Below are positions 27,836 through 36,500 of a stretch of DNA of 64,000 bases, in pieces; position 1 is the first letter of the stretch; each line of letters begins with the position of its first letter. The position numbers were made by a program, and so were the translations under genes. The stretch covers positions 1,177,947-1,241,946 of the forward strand of contig NZ_KB900388.1 of NCBI RefSeq assembly GCF_000378825.1, given 5' to 3'. Source of the DNA: Salinispora vitiensis (GTDB lineage: Bacteria; Actinomycetota; Actinomycetes; Mycobacteriales; Micromonosporaceae). The notes under the pieces were generated by a model. That model searched no databases and had not been told where the DNA came from. It saw nothing but the letters and a program-made list of their open reading frames with translations.

Positions 27836-29103
27836 CCCCACGGCGCGAGCTGGTCGCGCTCGTCGGCGCCGACCTGCTCTCCAACCTCGGTAGCCGAATC
27901 TCGATCCTCGCCATTCCCTGGCTGGTGCTGGAGACAACCGGTAGCCCGGCGAAGATGGGGCTGGTCGCCGCCGCCGAGACCCTGCCCTACCTACTCTCCA
28001 GCGGCCTCGGTCCCCCGCTGGCCGACCGGATCGGTCTGCGCCGCACCTCGATCCTCGCCGACCTGGGTAGCGCCGCACTGATGGTGGCGGTGGCCCTCAC
28101 CCCGTGGCTCGGCTTCGGCGCGCTGCTGATCCTGGTGGCCCTGGTGGGCACGCTGCGCGGAGTCGGCGACCGGGTCAAGCACGTGATGTTCCGCCCGGCC
28201 GCGGAGGCTGCCGGGGTCCGGTTGATCCGGCTCACCTCGGTCTACGACGGGCTGTCCCGGCTGACGACCTTACTCGGGGCGAGCGTCGGCGGCCTGCTCA
28301 TCTGGTGGCTCGGAGCCACCCTGGCGATTCTCGTCGACGCGGTGACCTTCGCGGTCTGCGCGCTCCTGATCTCCACCCTGGTGCGTCGCAGCACCGGTAG
28401 GCCGGCCAGTTCAACGCCGGAGCGCTATTCGCGGGCACTCGCCGACGGCCTCCGGTATCTCCGGCAGGACCGGGCGGTGCTCACCATGCTGCTGGTGATC
28501 TCCGCACTGAACATGGTGGTGAACGCGAGTGTCGCGGTCTACATCCCGCTCTGGGTGGCCGAGGTGTGGGGTAACCCGGCCGGGCTGGGGCTGGTGCTCG
28601 GTGCTTTCACGGCCGGATCCCTGCTGGGCAACGTGCTGTTCACCAGTTTCGGCTCCCGGCTACGTCGGGACCTGACCTTCGCGATCGGCGCCGCGGTCAG
28701 CGGCCCACCCCGGCTGCTGGTCCTGGCCCTCAGCGACAACATCACCGTGGTGGTCGTGGTGACCTTCGTTTCTGGAATCGGCATCGCCGTGGTCAATCCG
28801 CTGCTCGGGGTCGCGCTGTACGAACGTCCCCCGGCCGAGCTCCAGGCCCGGGTGATCGGGCTGGCCGGTGCGCTCGCCTTCGCCGGCCTACCCCTGGGTG
28901 CGCTGCTCGGTGGCGCCTCCGCCACCACCCTCGGCCTCGAGTCCGCGCTGCTGACCGCGGCCCTGTTCATCTTCACCGCCACCGCTGTTCCCCTCGCCGC
29001 CGTCCTCCGCCGGATGCGGGCCGAACCGCCCGACCCCGTGGTCAGGACGACGGTGGATCCGTCACCAGCAGGCCGGAGATCAGCACCCCGCGGGCCAGGT
29101 TGA
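27832..29103 (+). CDS. MFS transporter (MFS_3 / EntS-like exporter)
   Basis: 423 residues starting with the GTG that overlaps the ligase stop. About twelve hydrophobic segments are spread over residues 10-400, with the family A-like motif in GPPLADRIGLRRTS after helix 2 and a long basic loop in the middle. EntS-like members of this group export siderophores and small natural products by proton antiport, so export of the cluster product is the likely job. A TTA codon lies at 28270-28272. The last 62 bp overlap the 3' end of the convergent ATP-grasp-like gene. Confidence 0.87.
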   Translation: MTPRRELVALVGADLLSNLGSRISILAIPWLVLETTGSPAKMGLVAAAETLPYLLSSGLGPPLADRIGLRRTSILADLGSAALMVAVALTPWLGFGALLILVALVGTLRGVGDRVKHVMFRPAAEAAGVRLIRLTSVYDGLSRLTTLLGASVGGLLIWWLGATLAILVDAVTFAVCALLISTLVRRSTGRPASSTPERYSRALADGLRYLRQDRAVLTMLLVISALNMVVNASVAVYIPLWVAEVWGNPAGLGLVLGAFTAGSLLGNVLFTSFGSRLRRDLTFAIGAAVSGPPRLLVLALSDNITVVVVVTFVSGIGIAVVNPLLGVALYERPPAELQARVIGLAGALAFAGLPLGALLGGASATTLGLESALLTAALFIFTATAVPLAAVLRRMRAEPPDPVVRTTVDPSPAGRRSAPRGPG

Positions 29104-30412
29104 GCACTCCCTCGCTACCGGGAAAGCCGATGCGGACGCAGGCACCCGCCGGCTGCCGGCCGAAGAGATACGGGGCGACGCTGTACGGCACCTCCGCGGT
29201 GACCAGTTCCCCGGTCGCCATCTGCACGAACTCCACCGGTACGTCGTCGGCGCGCACATAGCGTTGCAGGATGAAGCCGCCCTGCCGGGCGAACCGGCCC
29301 ACCGCCTCCCGCCAGACGTCCGCGTCGGTTTCCCGGCCGATCAGCACGTCCACCCCGGCGGACCCACCGGACGGCTTGACCACCAGGTCGCGCCGGTCCG
29401 CCACCGCCTGCTCGACCAGGTCCGGAGTGAACAGCCAGGTCTGCGGCACGTATCGGTGAATCAGATCCCGGTCGGCGGTCGGTAACGCATCAGCGTCCGC
29501 CCAGAGCCAGGCGAGCACCTGCTTGTTTCCGAGCAGCCACGCTGCCGCCGACACCCACATCGGGACGGATCCGGCCCGTACCGCCGCTTCCAGTGCCTCC
29601 ACCCCGGCGCTGGGCGTGACCCGGTTCGGCACGAAGAGCCGGAACAACCCGTCAACGGGGCCACCGCGGATGACAAGCCGCCCCTCGGTGTCCTGGGTGG
29701 CCTCGGTAATCGGCGCGACGATCAGATCCAGGCCGGCGACGGCGGCGCGGTCGACCACCGGTGCCAGCTTCCGGTAGAAGACCTCCGGGTCCTCCAGCCC
29801 CGGGTACTCGGCGTCAAAGTCGATCAACAGTGCGAGCCGAGCCCCGACCGCCAACCCAAGACCGTCTCGAATCGCCGCAAACCGCAGGTCCACCGCGGAG
29901 GGCGCCGGTTCCATCCGGACCCCCCGGTCGAGGCCCCGCCGCCGGTAGAGCTCAGCGAAACGGCGCACCGTCGTGTCCGCGTCGAGCGCCCCACCGAGGC
30001 TACTGTCGATGTTGTACTCCACCACCCGTGGCACCCCGTCGCTCAACAGCACGTCCGGGCGGAACCCGGCGAGCAACGCCTCCGTGAGCGGCTCGGCCTC
30101 GTCGAGCAACCGGTTCTGCCCCGCCGGCATCCCGAGCAGGTGGCGCAGTTCCCCCGCGGTCCTGGCCCGCCGTCGACACGACTCGAAGATCAGCTGGGCG
30201 AGCCGGTCACAGACGGAGTTGAGCACCCGCAGCGAGATCCGATCCATCACCGGTGGTCGGGCCAACCGCCACTGCTGATTGTACGAAGCCCGGCCGTCGA
30301 AGATCTCGCGCCAAGACTCCACCCCGGCAGCGACCAGGTCGGCGCGAAGGTCAGCGGGCAGGTCCAGCCAGGCCTGCGCGGCGGACGGCCAGTGGTAGTC
30401 AACGTCGGTCAT
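29042..30412 (-). CDS. ATP-grasp-like ligase (glutathionylspermidine synthase-like fold)
   Basis: 456 residues. The N-terminal two thirds show VVEYNIDSSLGG near 127 and a Rossmann-like segment ARLALLIDFDAEYPG near 185; the last third has VVKPSGGSAGVDVLIG near 340 and GGFILQRYVRADDVP near 375, the nucleotide and Mg sites of ATP-grasp enzymes (Lys plus Gly-rich loop, then QxYV). This layout is close to circularly permuted or glutathionylspermidine-type ATP-grasps that join a carboxylate to an amine. It is the last gene of the 12-gene operon, 3 bp after E1-beta. An amide ligation with hydroxyphenylglycine or an acyl-ACP product is an attractive but unproven role. Confidence 0.72.
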   Translation of the reverse strand: MTDVDYHWPSAAQAWLDLPADLRADLVAAGVESWREIFDGRASYNQQWRLARPPVMDRISLRVLNSVCDRLAQLIFESCRRRARTAGELRHLLGMPAGQNRLLDEAEPLTEALLAGFRPDVLLSDGVPRVVEYNIDSSLGGALDADTTVRRFAELYRRRGLDRGVRMEPAPSAVDLRFAAIRDGLGLAVGARLALLIDFDAEYPGLEDPEVFYRKLAPVVDRAAVAGLDLIVAPITEATQDTEGRLVIRGGPVDGLFRLFVPNRVTPSAGVEALEAAVRAGSVPMWVSAAAWLLGNKQVLAWLWADADALPTADRDLIHRYVPQTWLFTPDLVEQAVADRRDLVVKPSGGSAGVDVLIGRETDADVWREAVGRFARQGGFILQRYVRADDVPVEFVQMATGELVTAEVPYSVAPYLFGRQPAGACVRIGFPGSEGVLNLARGVLISGLLVTDPPSS

Positions 30413-30415
30413 GTG

Positions 30416-31381
30416 TCATCCATCCTTGCTGACGTGGGTGATGGCCTGCCGCAGCAGCTCACGGCCCGGTTGTACGGCTCGGTCCAGGGCCGGGGCGAAC
30501 GGCAACACCGCGCCGTCCGGACGGGTGACCCGACGCGGCAGCGCCTGCAGTCGTACCTGTTCGACCACGGTGGCGATGACCTCGCCGGCGATGCCGCAGG
30601 AACGGTTGGAGTCGTCCACCACCACCAGCCGCCCGGTCCGGGCGACCGAGCCGAGCAGCCCGTCCCAGTCGAACGGGTACAGGGTGCGTGGGTCGAACAC
30701 CTCCACCGAGACCTCGCCGGCTAGCTCGTCGGCGACGGCGAGCGCATCGTGCACCAGATGCCCGACCGCGACCACCGTCACATCGTCCCCGGTTCGATGC
30801 ACCCGCCCCCGCCCCAACGGCACCGGCACCGGGTCACCGACCTCGGCACGAAGCTCCATCGCCGCGGCCGGGGCGAACACCACCACCGGGTCGTCGCAGC
30901 GGATCGCCGACACCAGCAGTCCGTACGCGTCCGCCGGGGTGGCCGGCACCACGGTGGTCACCCCAGCGTGGGCGAAGAGGCTGTACGGATGGTCGGAGTG
31001 CTGCCCCGCCCACCCGGTACGCGACCCGGACCCGGGCACCAGGTAGGTGACCGGCACCGCGCACTGGCCACCGGTCATCAACGGAAACTTGTGCGCGTGG
31101 TTGACGATCTGTTCGAAGACCAGAAACAGCAGTGCCGGGATCTGGAACTCCACCACCGGCCGCGCCCCGACCAACGCCGCACCGGTGGCGAAGCTGGTGA
31201 ACGCCTGCTCCGAGAGCGGGGTGTCGCGGACCCGCTCGGGGCCGAACCGCTTCAGTAGCCCGGCGGTGACCGCCGACGCGGCGACCCGGATGTCCTCCCC
31301 GAGCAGGAACACCTCCTCGTCCCGGGCCAACTCGTCGGCGAGCGCCCGGTTGAGCGCCTTGCGGTAGGACAGCCGCGGCAT
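30416..31381 (-). CDS. 2-oxo acid dehydrogenase E1 beta subunit-like
   Basis: 321 residues with the transketolase pyrimidine-binding fold: LLGEDIRVAASAV near 27, TPLSEQAFTSFATGAAL near 54, FPLMTGGQCAVPVTYLVPG near 100-118, then the C-terminal domain with DLRTLYPFD-like FDPRTLYPFDWDGLL near 235. Together with the directly preceding E1-alpha gene it forms a thiamine-diphosphate heterotetramer of pyruvate or branched-chain dehydrogenase type. No E2 or E3 gene accompanies the pair. Two free carrier proteins in the same operon could take the acyl group instead of lipoyl-E2. Confidence 0.92.
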   Translation of the reverse strand: MPRLSYRKALNRALADELARDEEVFLLGEDIRVAASAVTAGLLKRFGPERVRDTPLSEQAFTSFATGAALVGARPVVEFQIPALLFLVFEQIVNHAHKFPLMTGGQCAVPVTYLVPGSGSRTGWAGQHSDHPYSLFAHAGVTTVVPATPADAYGLLVSAIRCDDPVVVFAPAAAMELRAEVGDPVPVPLGRGRVHRTGDDVTVVAVGHLVHDALAVADELAGEVSVEVFDPRTLYPFDWDGLLGSVARTGRLVVVDDSNRSCGIAGEVIATVVEQVRLQALPRRVTRPDGAVLPFAPALDRAVQPGRELLRQAITHVSKDG

Positions 31382-32353
31382 CTATCCACCTCCGGTGCGG
31401 GCGGTCAGCCCACTGGCGTACAGGTACTCCAGCGCGGTGGCGGGGTCGGGCTCGGCGGCGGCGAGCGCCTGCGCCACCGCCGTCTCGAGCACCGCCTCCA
31501 CATCGGCGTCGACCGCCGCCCGCTCGGCGGCCGACAGCCGGGAGCCGGCGATCCGCACCGGGTCCCGGGACCGCCCCCGAGTGACCTCCGCCGGCGAGCG
31601 ATAGTCGAGGCGGACCGCGTGTTCGAAGGTGTGGTGGACGTCAAACCGGAACGTGCGGGCCTCCAGGAACTCGGGAGCACCGTCCGACCGCATCCGGGCG
31701 AGGGCGGCAGCGGTGCCGGCGTGCACGGCGGCCGGGTCCTGCCCGTCCACCGTGCTCGCCCGGATACCGAACGCCTCTGCTCGCGCCGGGATGCTGCCCG
31801 CCACCGCGTCCGCCACCGGCATCGTGGTGGCGTAGCCGTTGTTCTCGCAGACGAAGAGCACCGGCACCCGCCAGAGTGCGGCCAGGTTGAACGCCTCCAG
31901 CAGCATCCCCTCGTTGACCGCGCCGTCGCCGAGGAAGCTGACCCCCACCAGGTCCTCGCCGCGCCGACGTCGAGCCCAGACAGCGCCGGTCACGATCGCA
32001 CCGCCCGCACCGACGATGGCGTTGGCACCGAGAACCCCGACGGCGAAGTCAGCGGCGTGCATCGACCCACCCCGGCCTCGGTTCAGGCCCGTCACCCGAC
32101 CACACAGCTCCGCCATCATCCGGGCCGGGTCAGCGCCCTTCGCGAGGACGTGCCCGTGCCCCCGATGGGTGCCGGCGACCACGTCGCCGGGGCGCAGCGC
32201 CGCGCACACCCCGGCCGCGACCCCCTCCTGGCCCAGGTACGGATGGATGCCGCCGACGATGTGGCCGGAGCGGACGAGTCCGATCGCCCGCTCCTCGAAC
32301 CGGCGGATCAGCCGCACCGTACGGTAGAGCCGGGTCGGGTCGGCTCCGCTCAC
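31382..32353 (-). CDS. 2-oxo acid dehydrogenase E1 alpha subunit-like
   Basis: 323 residues from GTG 32353, overlapping the DUF3050 stop as GTGA. It contains [14 protein letters not shown] near 36, [12 protein letters not shown] near 62, and the thiamine-diphosphate/Mg motif GDG (142-144) ending in ENN (170-172). It ends in contact with the E1-beta start. Family members decarboxylate pyruvate, branched 2-oxo acids, phenylpyruvate (PglB/C of phenylglycine pathways) or, in the naphthyridinomycin and quinocarcin type, transfer a C2 unit from a ketose phosphate to an ACP. Here possible substrates include 4-hydroxyphenylglyoxylate made by the cluster. The sequence does not settle which. Confidence 0.92.
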   Translation of the reverse strand: MSGADPTRLYRTVRLIRRFEERAIGLVRSGHIVGGIHPYLGQEGVAAGVCAALRPGDVVAGTHRGHGHVLAKGADPARMMAELCGRVTGLNRGRGGSMHAADFAVGVLGANAIVGAGGAIVTGAVWARRRRGEDLVGVSFLGDGAVNEGMLLEAFNLAALWRVPVLFVCENNGYATTMPVADAVAGSIPARAEAFGIRASTVDGQDPAAVHAGTAAALARMRSDGAPEFLEARTFRFDVHHTFEHAVRLDYRSPAEVTRGRSRDPVRIAGSRLSAAERAAVDADVEAVLETAVAQALAAAEPDPATALEYLYASGLTARTGGG

Positions 32354-33162
32354 CCGCGCCCCGATGCCGCTGCCGGGGCCCCCTGGACCGCGGCGTGGAT
32401 GTCGTCCCACAACTGGGCGCGGGCGGTGAGCGCGGTGTTGACCGTGTCCGCGCACTCCTGCCACCGGGTGTCGTCGTCGCCACAGAGGTCGGCGAGCATC
32501 TGCATGGCCATCGGGGTGTGCTGCTCGCCGTCGACCTCGATGTGTCGCTCCAGGTAGTCAACGAACCGGGTCAGTCGACCGGACTGGTGGTTGACCGCGA
32601 CCACCTGGGTGAACATCTCCGGGATCAGATCTTCCCGACCGAACGCGAACGCGGCGGCCTGGCAGTGCACCGGGGTGGTTTCGATGATCCGCCAGGTGGT
32701 GCTGGCGAACGCCACAGACGGGGCGGGCACCCCGGCCGTGGCCAGCGACTCGGCTACCGGACCGCCGGCCCGCAGCAATTCGATCAACTTCTCCACCGGC
32801 TTGGTGTCGGCGCCGGCCTCGGTCATGCCCTGCACGTACAACTCGAAGTGGCTGAGGTAGCCCGCACCCAGCTCGTCACTCTCCTCCACCATCACGATGT
32901 CGTTGATCAGGCGGCGGCTGCCGGTCGGGCCGGTCGGGATCCAGGGCACCGTCACGCAGGTGAGCTGCCGTTGCAGCGACTTGAGCAGGGACATGAAGTC
33001 CCAGACCGCGAAGACGTGGTGCTCCATGAAGGTGACCAGCGCCGAATGGTTGTCCAGGCTGGCGTACAGCGGGTGCTGGACCACCCGGTCCCGACGGTCT
33101 TTGACCGCCTTTTCCAACCGTTCGATCCCCGGGTGTGTGTCTCCCCAGTCGTACCGTGACAT
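32350..33162 (-). CDS. DUF3050 family protein (heme-oxygenase-like, putative di-iron)
   Basis: 270 residues, largely helical. DUF3050 hallmarks are [17 protein letters not shown] near 45-61, the acidic EESDE at 93-97, [12 protein letters not shown] near 166 and [12 protein letters not shown] at 204-215. These paired Glu and His residues fit the ligand layout of heme-oxygenase-like metal oxidases (HDO fold), a group that performs N-oxygenation, desaturation and C-C cleavage in natural product pathways. Its own reaction is unknown. It sits between the dioxygenase gene (3 bp away) and the E1 pair, so it is surely part of the operon. Confidence 0.8.
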   Translation of the reverse strand: MSRYDWGDTHPGIERLEKAVKDRRDRVVQHPLYASLDNHSALVTFMEHHVFAVWDFMSLLKSLQRQLTCVTVPWIPTGPTGSRRLINDIVMVEESDELGAGYLSHFELYVQGMTEAGADTKPVEKLIELLRAGGPVAESLATAGVPAPSVAFASTTWRIIETTPVHCQAAAFAFGREDLIPEMFTQVVAVNHQSGRLTRFVDYLERHIEVDGEQHTPMAMQMLADLCGDDDTRWQECADTVNTALTARAQLWDDIHAAVQGAPAAASGRG

Positions 33163-33165
33163 GAC

Positions 33166-34095
33166 TCAGCCTCCCTGCTTGGCGTGGTGACGCCAGATGA
33201 CCGGGCAGTATTCGGGGTCCGCGTAGTCCGGCCGCCCGTCGTGGGTACGGCGAACCAGCACGTCGTGGTTGTACGCGGCGTTCTCGCCGGTGGAGAGCGG
33301 ATACGCCCGCCACCGGTTGTCGCCGTCCTGCAGGTGCAGTGAGATCGCCTGGCGGGGCCGTCCGCTGACGTTCGCACCGCTGCCGTGGTAGGTCCGGCAG
33401 TGGTGGAAGCTCATGTGCCCCTTCGGGATCACCATCGGGATCTTCCGGACCTCGGCGTCGTTGTGTCCCGCGTTGCGGGCCAGCATGTCGTCGAGTTGGT
33501 CGCGGTCGCGGTCGGCGAAGTGCCGCACCACGGTGTCGTCGGCGCCGACCTCGGCCCACCGGTGTGAGCCGTCGACCATGACGATGGTGCCCAGTTCCTC
33601 CCCGCAGTCGTGGAACGGAATGAAGGCGGTCAGCATCCGCTCCGACGACGAGGACGCCCAGTAGTGCTTGTCGAAGTGCCAGGGCACGATGTTCGACGGC
33701 TCCCCGTCGATCGGGGGCTTGAGGATCAGCGTGGACTGGAAGATCCGGATCTCGTCGGCCTGCGCCAGCCGGGCGGCGACCGCCCCGATCAGCCGCTTAC
33801 GCAGGATCGCCCCGAGCCCGTCGTGCTCGTGGTGGACGTAGTCGTTGTGCCGCTGCACCGCACCCCTGGCCGGTTCCCAGTAGGCGAGCTTCGGGGGCCG
33901 TACCGGTAGCCGACGGTGCCGTTCCCCGGCGTAGTACCGGTCGGTAGCCGCGGCGAGGGCGTCCACCTCGTCGTCGGTGAGCAGCTTCTTCGACAGATAC
34001 CAGCCGTGCTCGGCGTAGAACGCCACGTCCTCGTCGGACGGAAGCAGCGCCTTCTCCTCATCGGTCAGACATGGATCGAAATCAGTAAGGGTCAT
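33166..34095 (-). CDS. Phytanoyl-CoA dioxygenase (PhyH) family Fe(II)/2-oxoglutarate oxygenase
   Basis: 309 residues. The double-stranded beta-helix iron site is readable: His140-x-Asp142 in VPWHFDKHYW and distal His237 in CRTYHGSGANVSG, followed by the 2-oxoglutarate-binding Arg246 in GRPRQAISLHL. The enzyme should hydroxylate, desaturate or halogen-free oxidise a substrate bound as CoA, carrier-protein or free acid. The presence of Asp in HxD argues against a halogenase. Its ATG overlaps the hydroxymandelate synthase stop (ATGA), so the two are translationally coupled. Confidence 0.88.
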   Translation of the reverse strand: MTLTDFDPCLTDEEKALLPSDEDVAFYAEHGWYLSKKLLTDDEVDALAAATDRYYAGERHRRLPVRPPKLAYWEPARGAVQRHNDYVHHEHDGLGAILRKRLIGAVAARLAQADEIRIFQSTLILKPPIDGEPSNIVPWHFDKHYWASSSSERMLTAFIPFHDCGEELGTIVMVDGSHRWAEVGADDTVVRHFADRDRDQLDDMLARNAGHNDAEVRKIPMVIPKGHMSFHHCRTYHGSGANVSGRPRQAISLHLQDGDNRWRAYPLSTGENAAYNHDVLVRRTHDGRPDYADPEYCPVIWRHHAKQGG

Positions 34096-35195
34096 CCGGT
34101 CACCTCCTGGGTGGCGGCCAGCCCTCTGGCGGCGGCCGCCACCGCCAATTCCCGCTCCTTGGCCTCGTAGAGCGCCCTGATGTTGCCGCTGCCGAAGGTC
34201 CGCGCCCCGCGCCGCTCGATCAGCTCCAGGAAGAGCGTGCGACGCACGTGCATCGACTCCGTGAAGATCTGCAGCAGTTGGCCGTCGTGGTCCCGGTCAA
34301 CCAGCACCCCGAATTCCCGCAACTGCGCCACGGACCCGTCGATCTGGCCGACCCGGGTCTCCAGGTCGTCGTAGTAGGCCGCCGGGGTGCGCGCGAATCG
34401 CACCCCACGCTGGCGCAGCGCACCGATCGCCCCGATGATGTCGTCGGTCCGCAGCCCGAGGTGCTGCACGCCCGCGCCGGAGTGCTGGGCGAGAAAAGCA
34501 TCGATCTGCCCGGCCCGTCGGCGAGTATCCGGTTCGAGCAGCACCAACGTCACCCGCCCGGACCGGCTCTGCACCACGGTGGAGTTCATCGCCTGGCCAT
34601 CAACCTCCACGTACTCGTGGAAGATCTCGTCGAAGCCAAAAACCTCTCGGTAGCCGCGAACCGTCTCGGCGAGCTGGCCGGGCGGCACGCAGACCGCCAG
34701 ATGGTCGATCTCGGCGAGCAGGTTCTTGGCAGACGCGGCTACCGGCGGCAGCTCCACCAGGCCCGGCAGGAAGTCACCACCGCCGCGACGGCGCTCGACC
34801 AACCGGTGCCGTACATCGGCGAAACCCGCCACCTCGGCGATGACGACCTCGGCGTCCGCGCTGGTGATGGTGGTCGGCGGCAGCTCAGCGACCGCTCCCC
34901 GGGCCAGCAGTTCGGCGTACGCCCCGGCGGCGTCGGCAACGGCGAGGGCGACCACGGCGATGCCGTCGCCGTGCCGCCGCACATACGTCGCCGCCGGATG
35001 ATCAGCGGTCAGCCCGGAGGTGAGCAGGAGCCGGATGTCGGCGTGCCGGAGCAGCAGCGACCGCTGCCCGGTAAGCCCGGTCTCCGGGCCGCCCTGGCCG
35101 CGTGGCCACAACCCCACCGCGTTCCCGAAATACGCGGCGGACTCGCGGGTGTCACCTACGTAGAGTTCGATGTGGTCTATTCCACGGATGTCCAT
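34092..35195 (-). CDS. hmaS: 4-Hydroxymandelate synthase
   Basis: 367 residues with two vicinal-oxygen-chelate domains and the iron ligands His165 (EIDHLAVCV), His245 (GVQHLGL) and Glu324 (LFLELIER), as in 4-hydroxyphenylpyruvate dioxygenases. The text QAMNSTVVQS (201-210) with GQID and TFGSGNIRALYEA matches my recollection of glycopeptide-type HmaS (NSTVVQS, FGSSN) better than homogentisate-forming HPPD (FGKGN). The expected reaction is 4-hydroxyphenylpyruvate to 4-hydroxymandelate, the entry to hydroxyphenylglycine. It lies 66 bp after the ketosynthase gene and is coupled to the dioxygenase gene, away from hmo and hpgT. Confidence 0.9.
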   Translation of the reverse strand: MDIRGIDHIELYVGDTRESAAYFGNAVGLWPRGQGGPETGLTGQRSLLLRHADIRLLLTSGLTADHPAATYVRRHGDGIAVVALAVADAAGAYAELLARGAVAELPPTTITSADAEVVIAEVAGFADVRHRLVERRRGGGDFLPGLVELPPVAASAKNLLAEIDHLAVCVPPGQLAETVRGYREVFGFDEIFHEYVEVDGQAMNSTVVQSRSGRVTLVLLEPDTRRRAGQIDAFLAQHSGAGVQHLGLRTDDIIGAIGALRQRGVRFARTPAAYYDDLETRVGQIDGSVAQLREFGVLVDRDHDGQLLQIFTESMHVRRTLFLELIERRGARTFGSGNIRALYEAKERELAVAAAARGLAATQEVTG

Positions 35196-35261
35196 GTCTC
35201 AGCCTTCCCACAGATCCCCCGCGCTGGTCGTGCGGGCGCTCTGCCCGCGAAGGTCGTACCG

Positions 35262-36500
35262 TCAGGTCCTCGGCCGGGTGGCCCGGCCGAGCAGCAGGCT
35301 CACGTTCTGCCCCCCGAAACCGAAGGAGTTGGTCAGCGCATAGCCGGTCTCGGACGCCCGGGGTTCCTTACGGATGTGATCAGCCGGGCACGCCGGGTCC
35401 GGGTCGTCGAGGTTCCACGTCGGCGGAAGCAGGCCCCGCCCGAGTGCCAGGGCGGTCGCCGCCGTCTCCAGCACCCCGGAGGCCCCGAGTAGGTGGCCGG
35501 TGAGCGCCTTGGTGGAGCTGACCGGAACCCCGTTCGCGCCGAAGACCTCGGTGAGTGCCGTGGTCTCGGCGATGTCGCCGAGGGTGGTCCCGGTGCCGTG
35601 TGCGTTGACGTAGCCGACTTCGGCCGCCGGCACTCGGCCACCGGCGAGCGCCCGCCGGATGGACTCCGCCGCGCCGGTGCCGTCCGGCCGGGGCGCCGTC
35701 GGATGGTAGGCGTCGGTCGTCACGCCGTACCCGGCTATCTCCGCGTACCCGGTAGCGCCCCGGGCCACGGCGTGCGCGGCGTTCTCCAGCACCAACAGCG
35801 CCGCTCCTTCGGCGAGTACGAAACCGTTGCGGCGAAGGTCGAACGGTCGGCTGGCCGCCGCCGGGTCGGCCCACCCACGGGCGAGGGCCCGGGCGTTGCC
35901 GAAGGTGTCGGCGAAGGTGGGAAAGAGCGGCGCCTCGCTGGCCCCGCAGAGCACCACGTCGGCCTCACCGGTCTGGAGCAACCGAACGGCGTCGGCGACC
36001 GCCTGGACACCGGAGGCGCAGGCGGTGCCGACCGAGGAGCTGTAACCCCGGATGCCGTGCCGGATCGCGATCCGGGCCGACGGCATGTTCGGCAGTACCC
36101 CGGTGAGCAGGTACGGGCTGACTCCGGCTCGCCCGCGGGCCGCCCGGGTGAGCACCTGCGTCTCCAGGGTGGCCAGCCCGCCGACCCCGCCGACGATGAC
36201 CGCCGCCCGCTCCGCGGCAACGTCCCGGCCCACCTCGAGACCGGCGTCGGCGAGGGCATCCGCGGCGGTGAGGAGGGCGAGCAGCACGATCCGGTCCAAC
36301 ACCCTGGTGTCCGGACCGGACGAGACCGACCGCGGGTCGATCGCCGGCAGCAGCCCGGCCACCTCCAGACTGCCGGCGGCGGGATGTTCGGCCGGCGGGC
36401 GGGCCAGCCCGGAGCGGCCGGTGCAGAGCGCCGCGAAGGTGGCCTCCACCCCCCGGCCCACCGGGGTGTACAAACCCATCCCGGTGATGACCGCGGTCAT
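35262..36500 (-). CDS. Beta-ketoacyl-ACP synthase (FabF/KS-alpha type), KS1
   Basis: 412 residues from ATG 36500, coupled to the AMP-ligase stop (ATGA). All three catalytic residues are present: Cys161 (GTACASGVQAV), His301 (VNAHGTGTTLGD) and His336 (KALTGHLLGASG), plus the conserved EGAALLVLE and FGFGGQN segments. It should elongate an acyl chain on a discrete carrier protein by decarboxylative condensation. With KS2, the KS fragment and two ACPs it forms a second, non-aromatic type II system separate from the KS-alpha/CLF pair at 43.6-46.2 kb. No ketoreductase or dehydratase is encoded beside it. Confidence 0.93.
   Translation of the reverse strand: MTAVITGMGLYTPVGRGVEATFAALCTGRSGLARPPAEHPAAGSLEVAGLLPAIDPRSVSSGPDTRVLDRIVLLALLTAADALADAGLEVGRDVAAERAAVIVGGVGGLATLETQVLTRAARGRAGVSPYLLTGVLPNMPSARIAIRHGIRGYSSSVGTACASGVQAVADAVRLLQTGEADVVLCGASEAPLFPTFADTFGNARALARGWADPAAASRPFDLRRNGFVLAEGAALLVLENAAHAVARGATGYAEIAGYGVTTDAYHPTAPRPDGTGAAESIRRALAGGRVPAAEVGYVNAHGTGTTLGDIAETTALTEVFGANGVPVSSTKALTGHLLGASGVLETAATALALGRGLLPPTWNLDDPDPACPADHIRKEPRASETGYALTNSFGFGGQNVSLLLGRATRPRT

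Noticed and set aside
33166..34095. PhyH protein as a non-heme halogenase
   Set aside because: The first iron motif is His-x-Asp; halogenases have Ala or Gly at that Asp.
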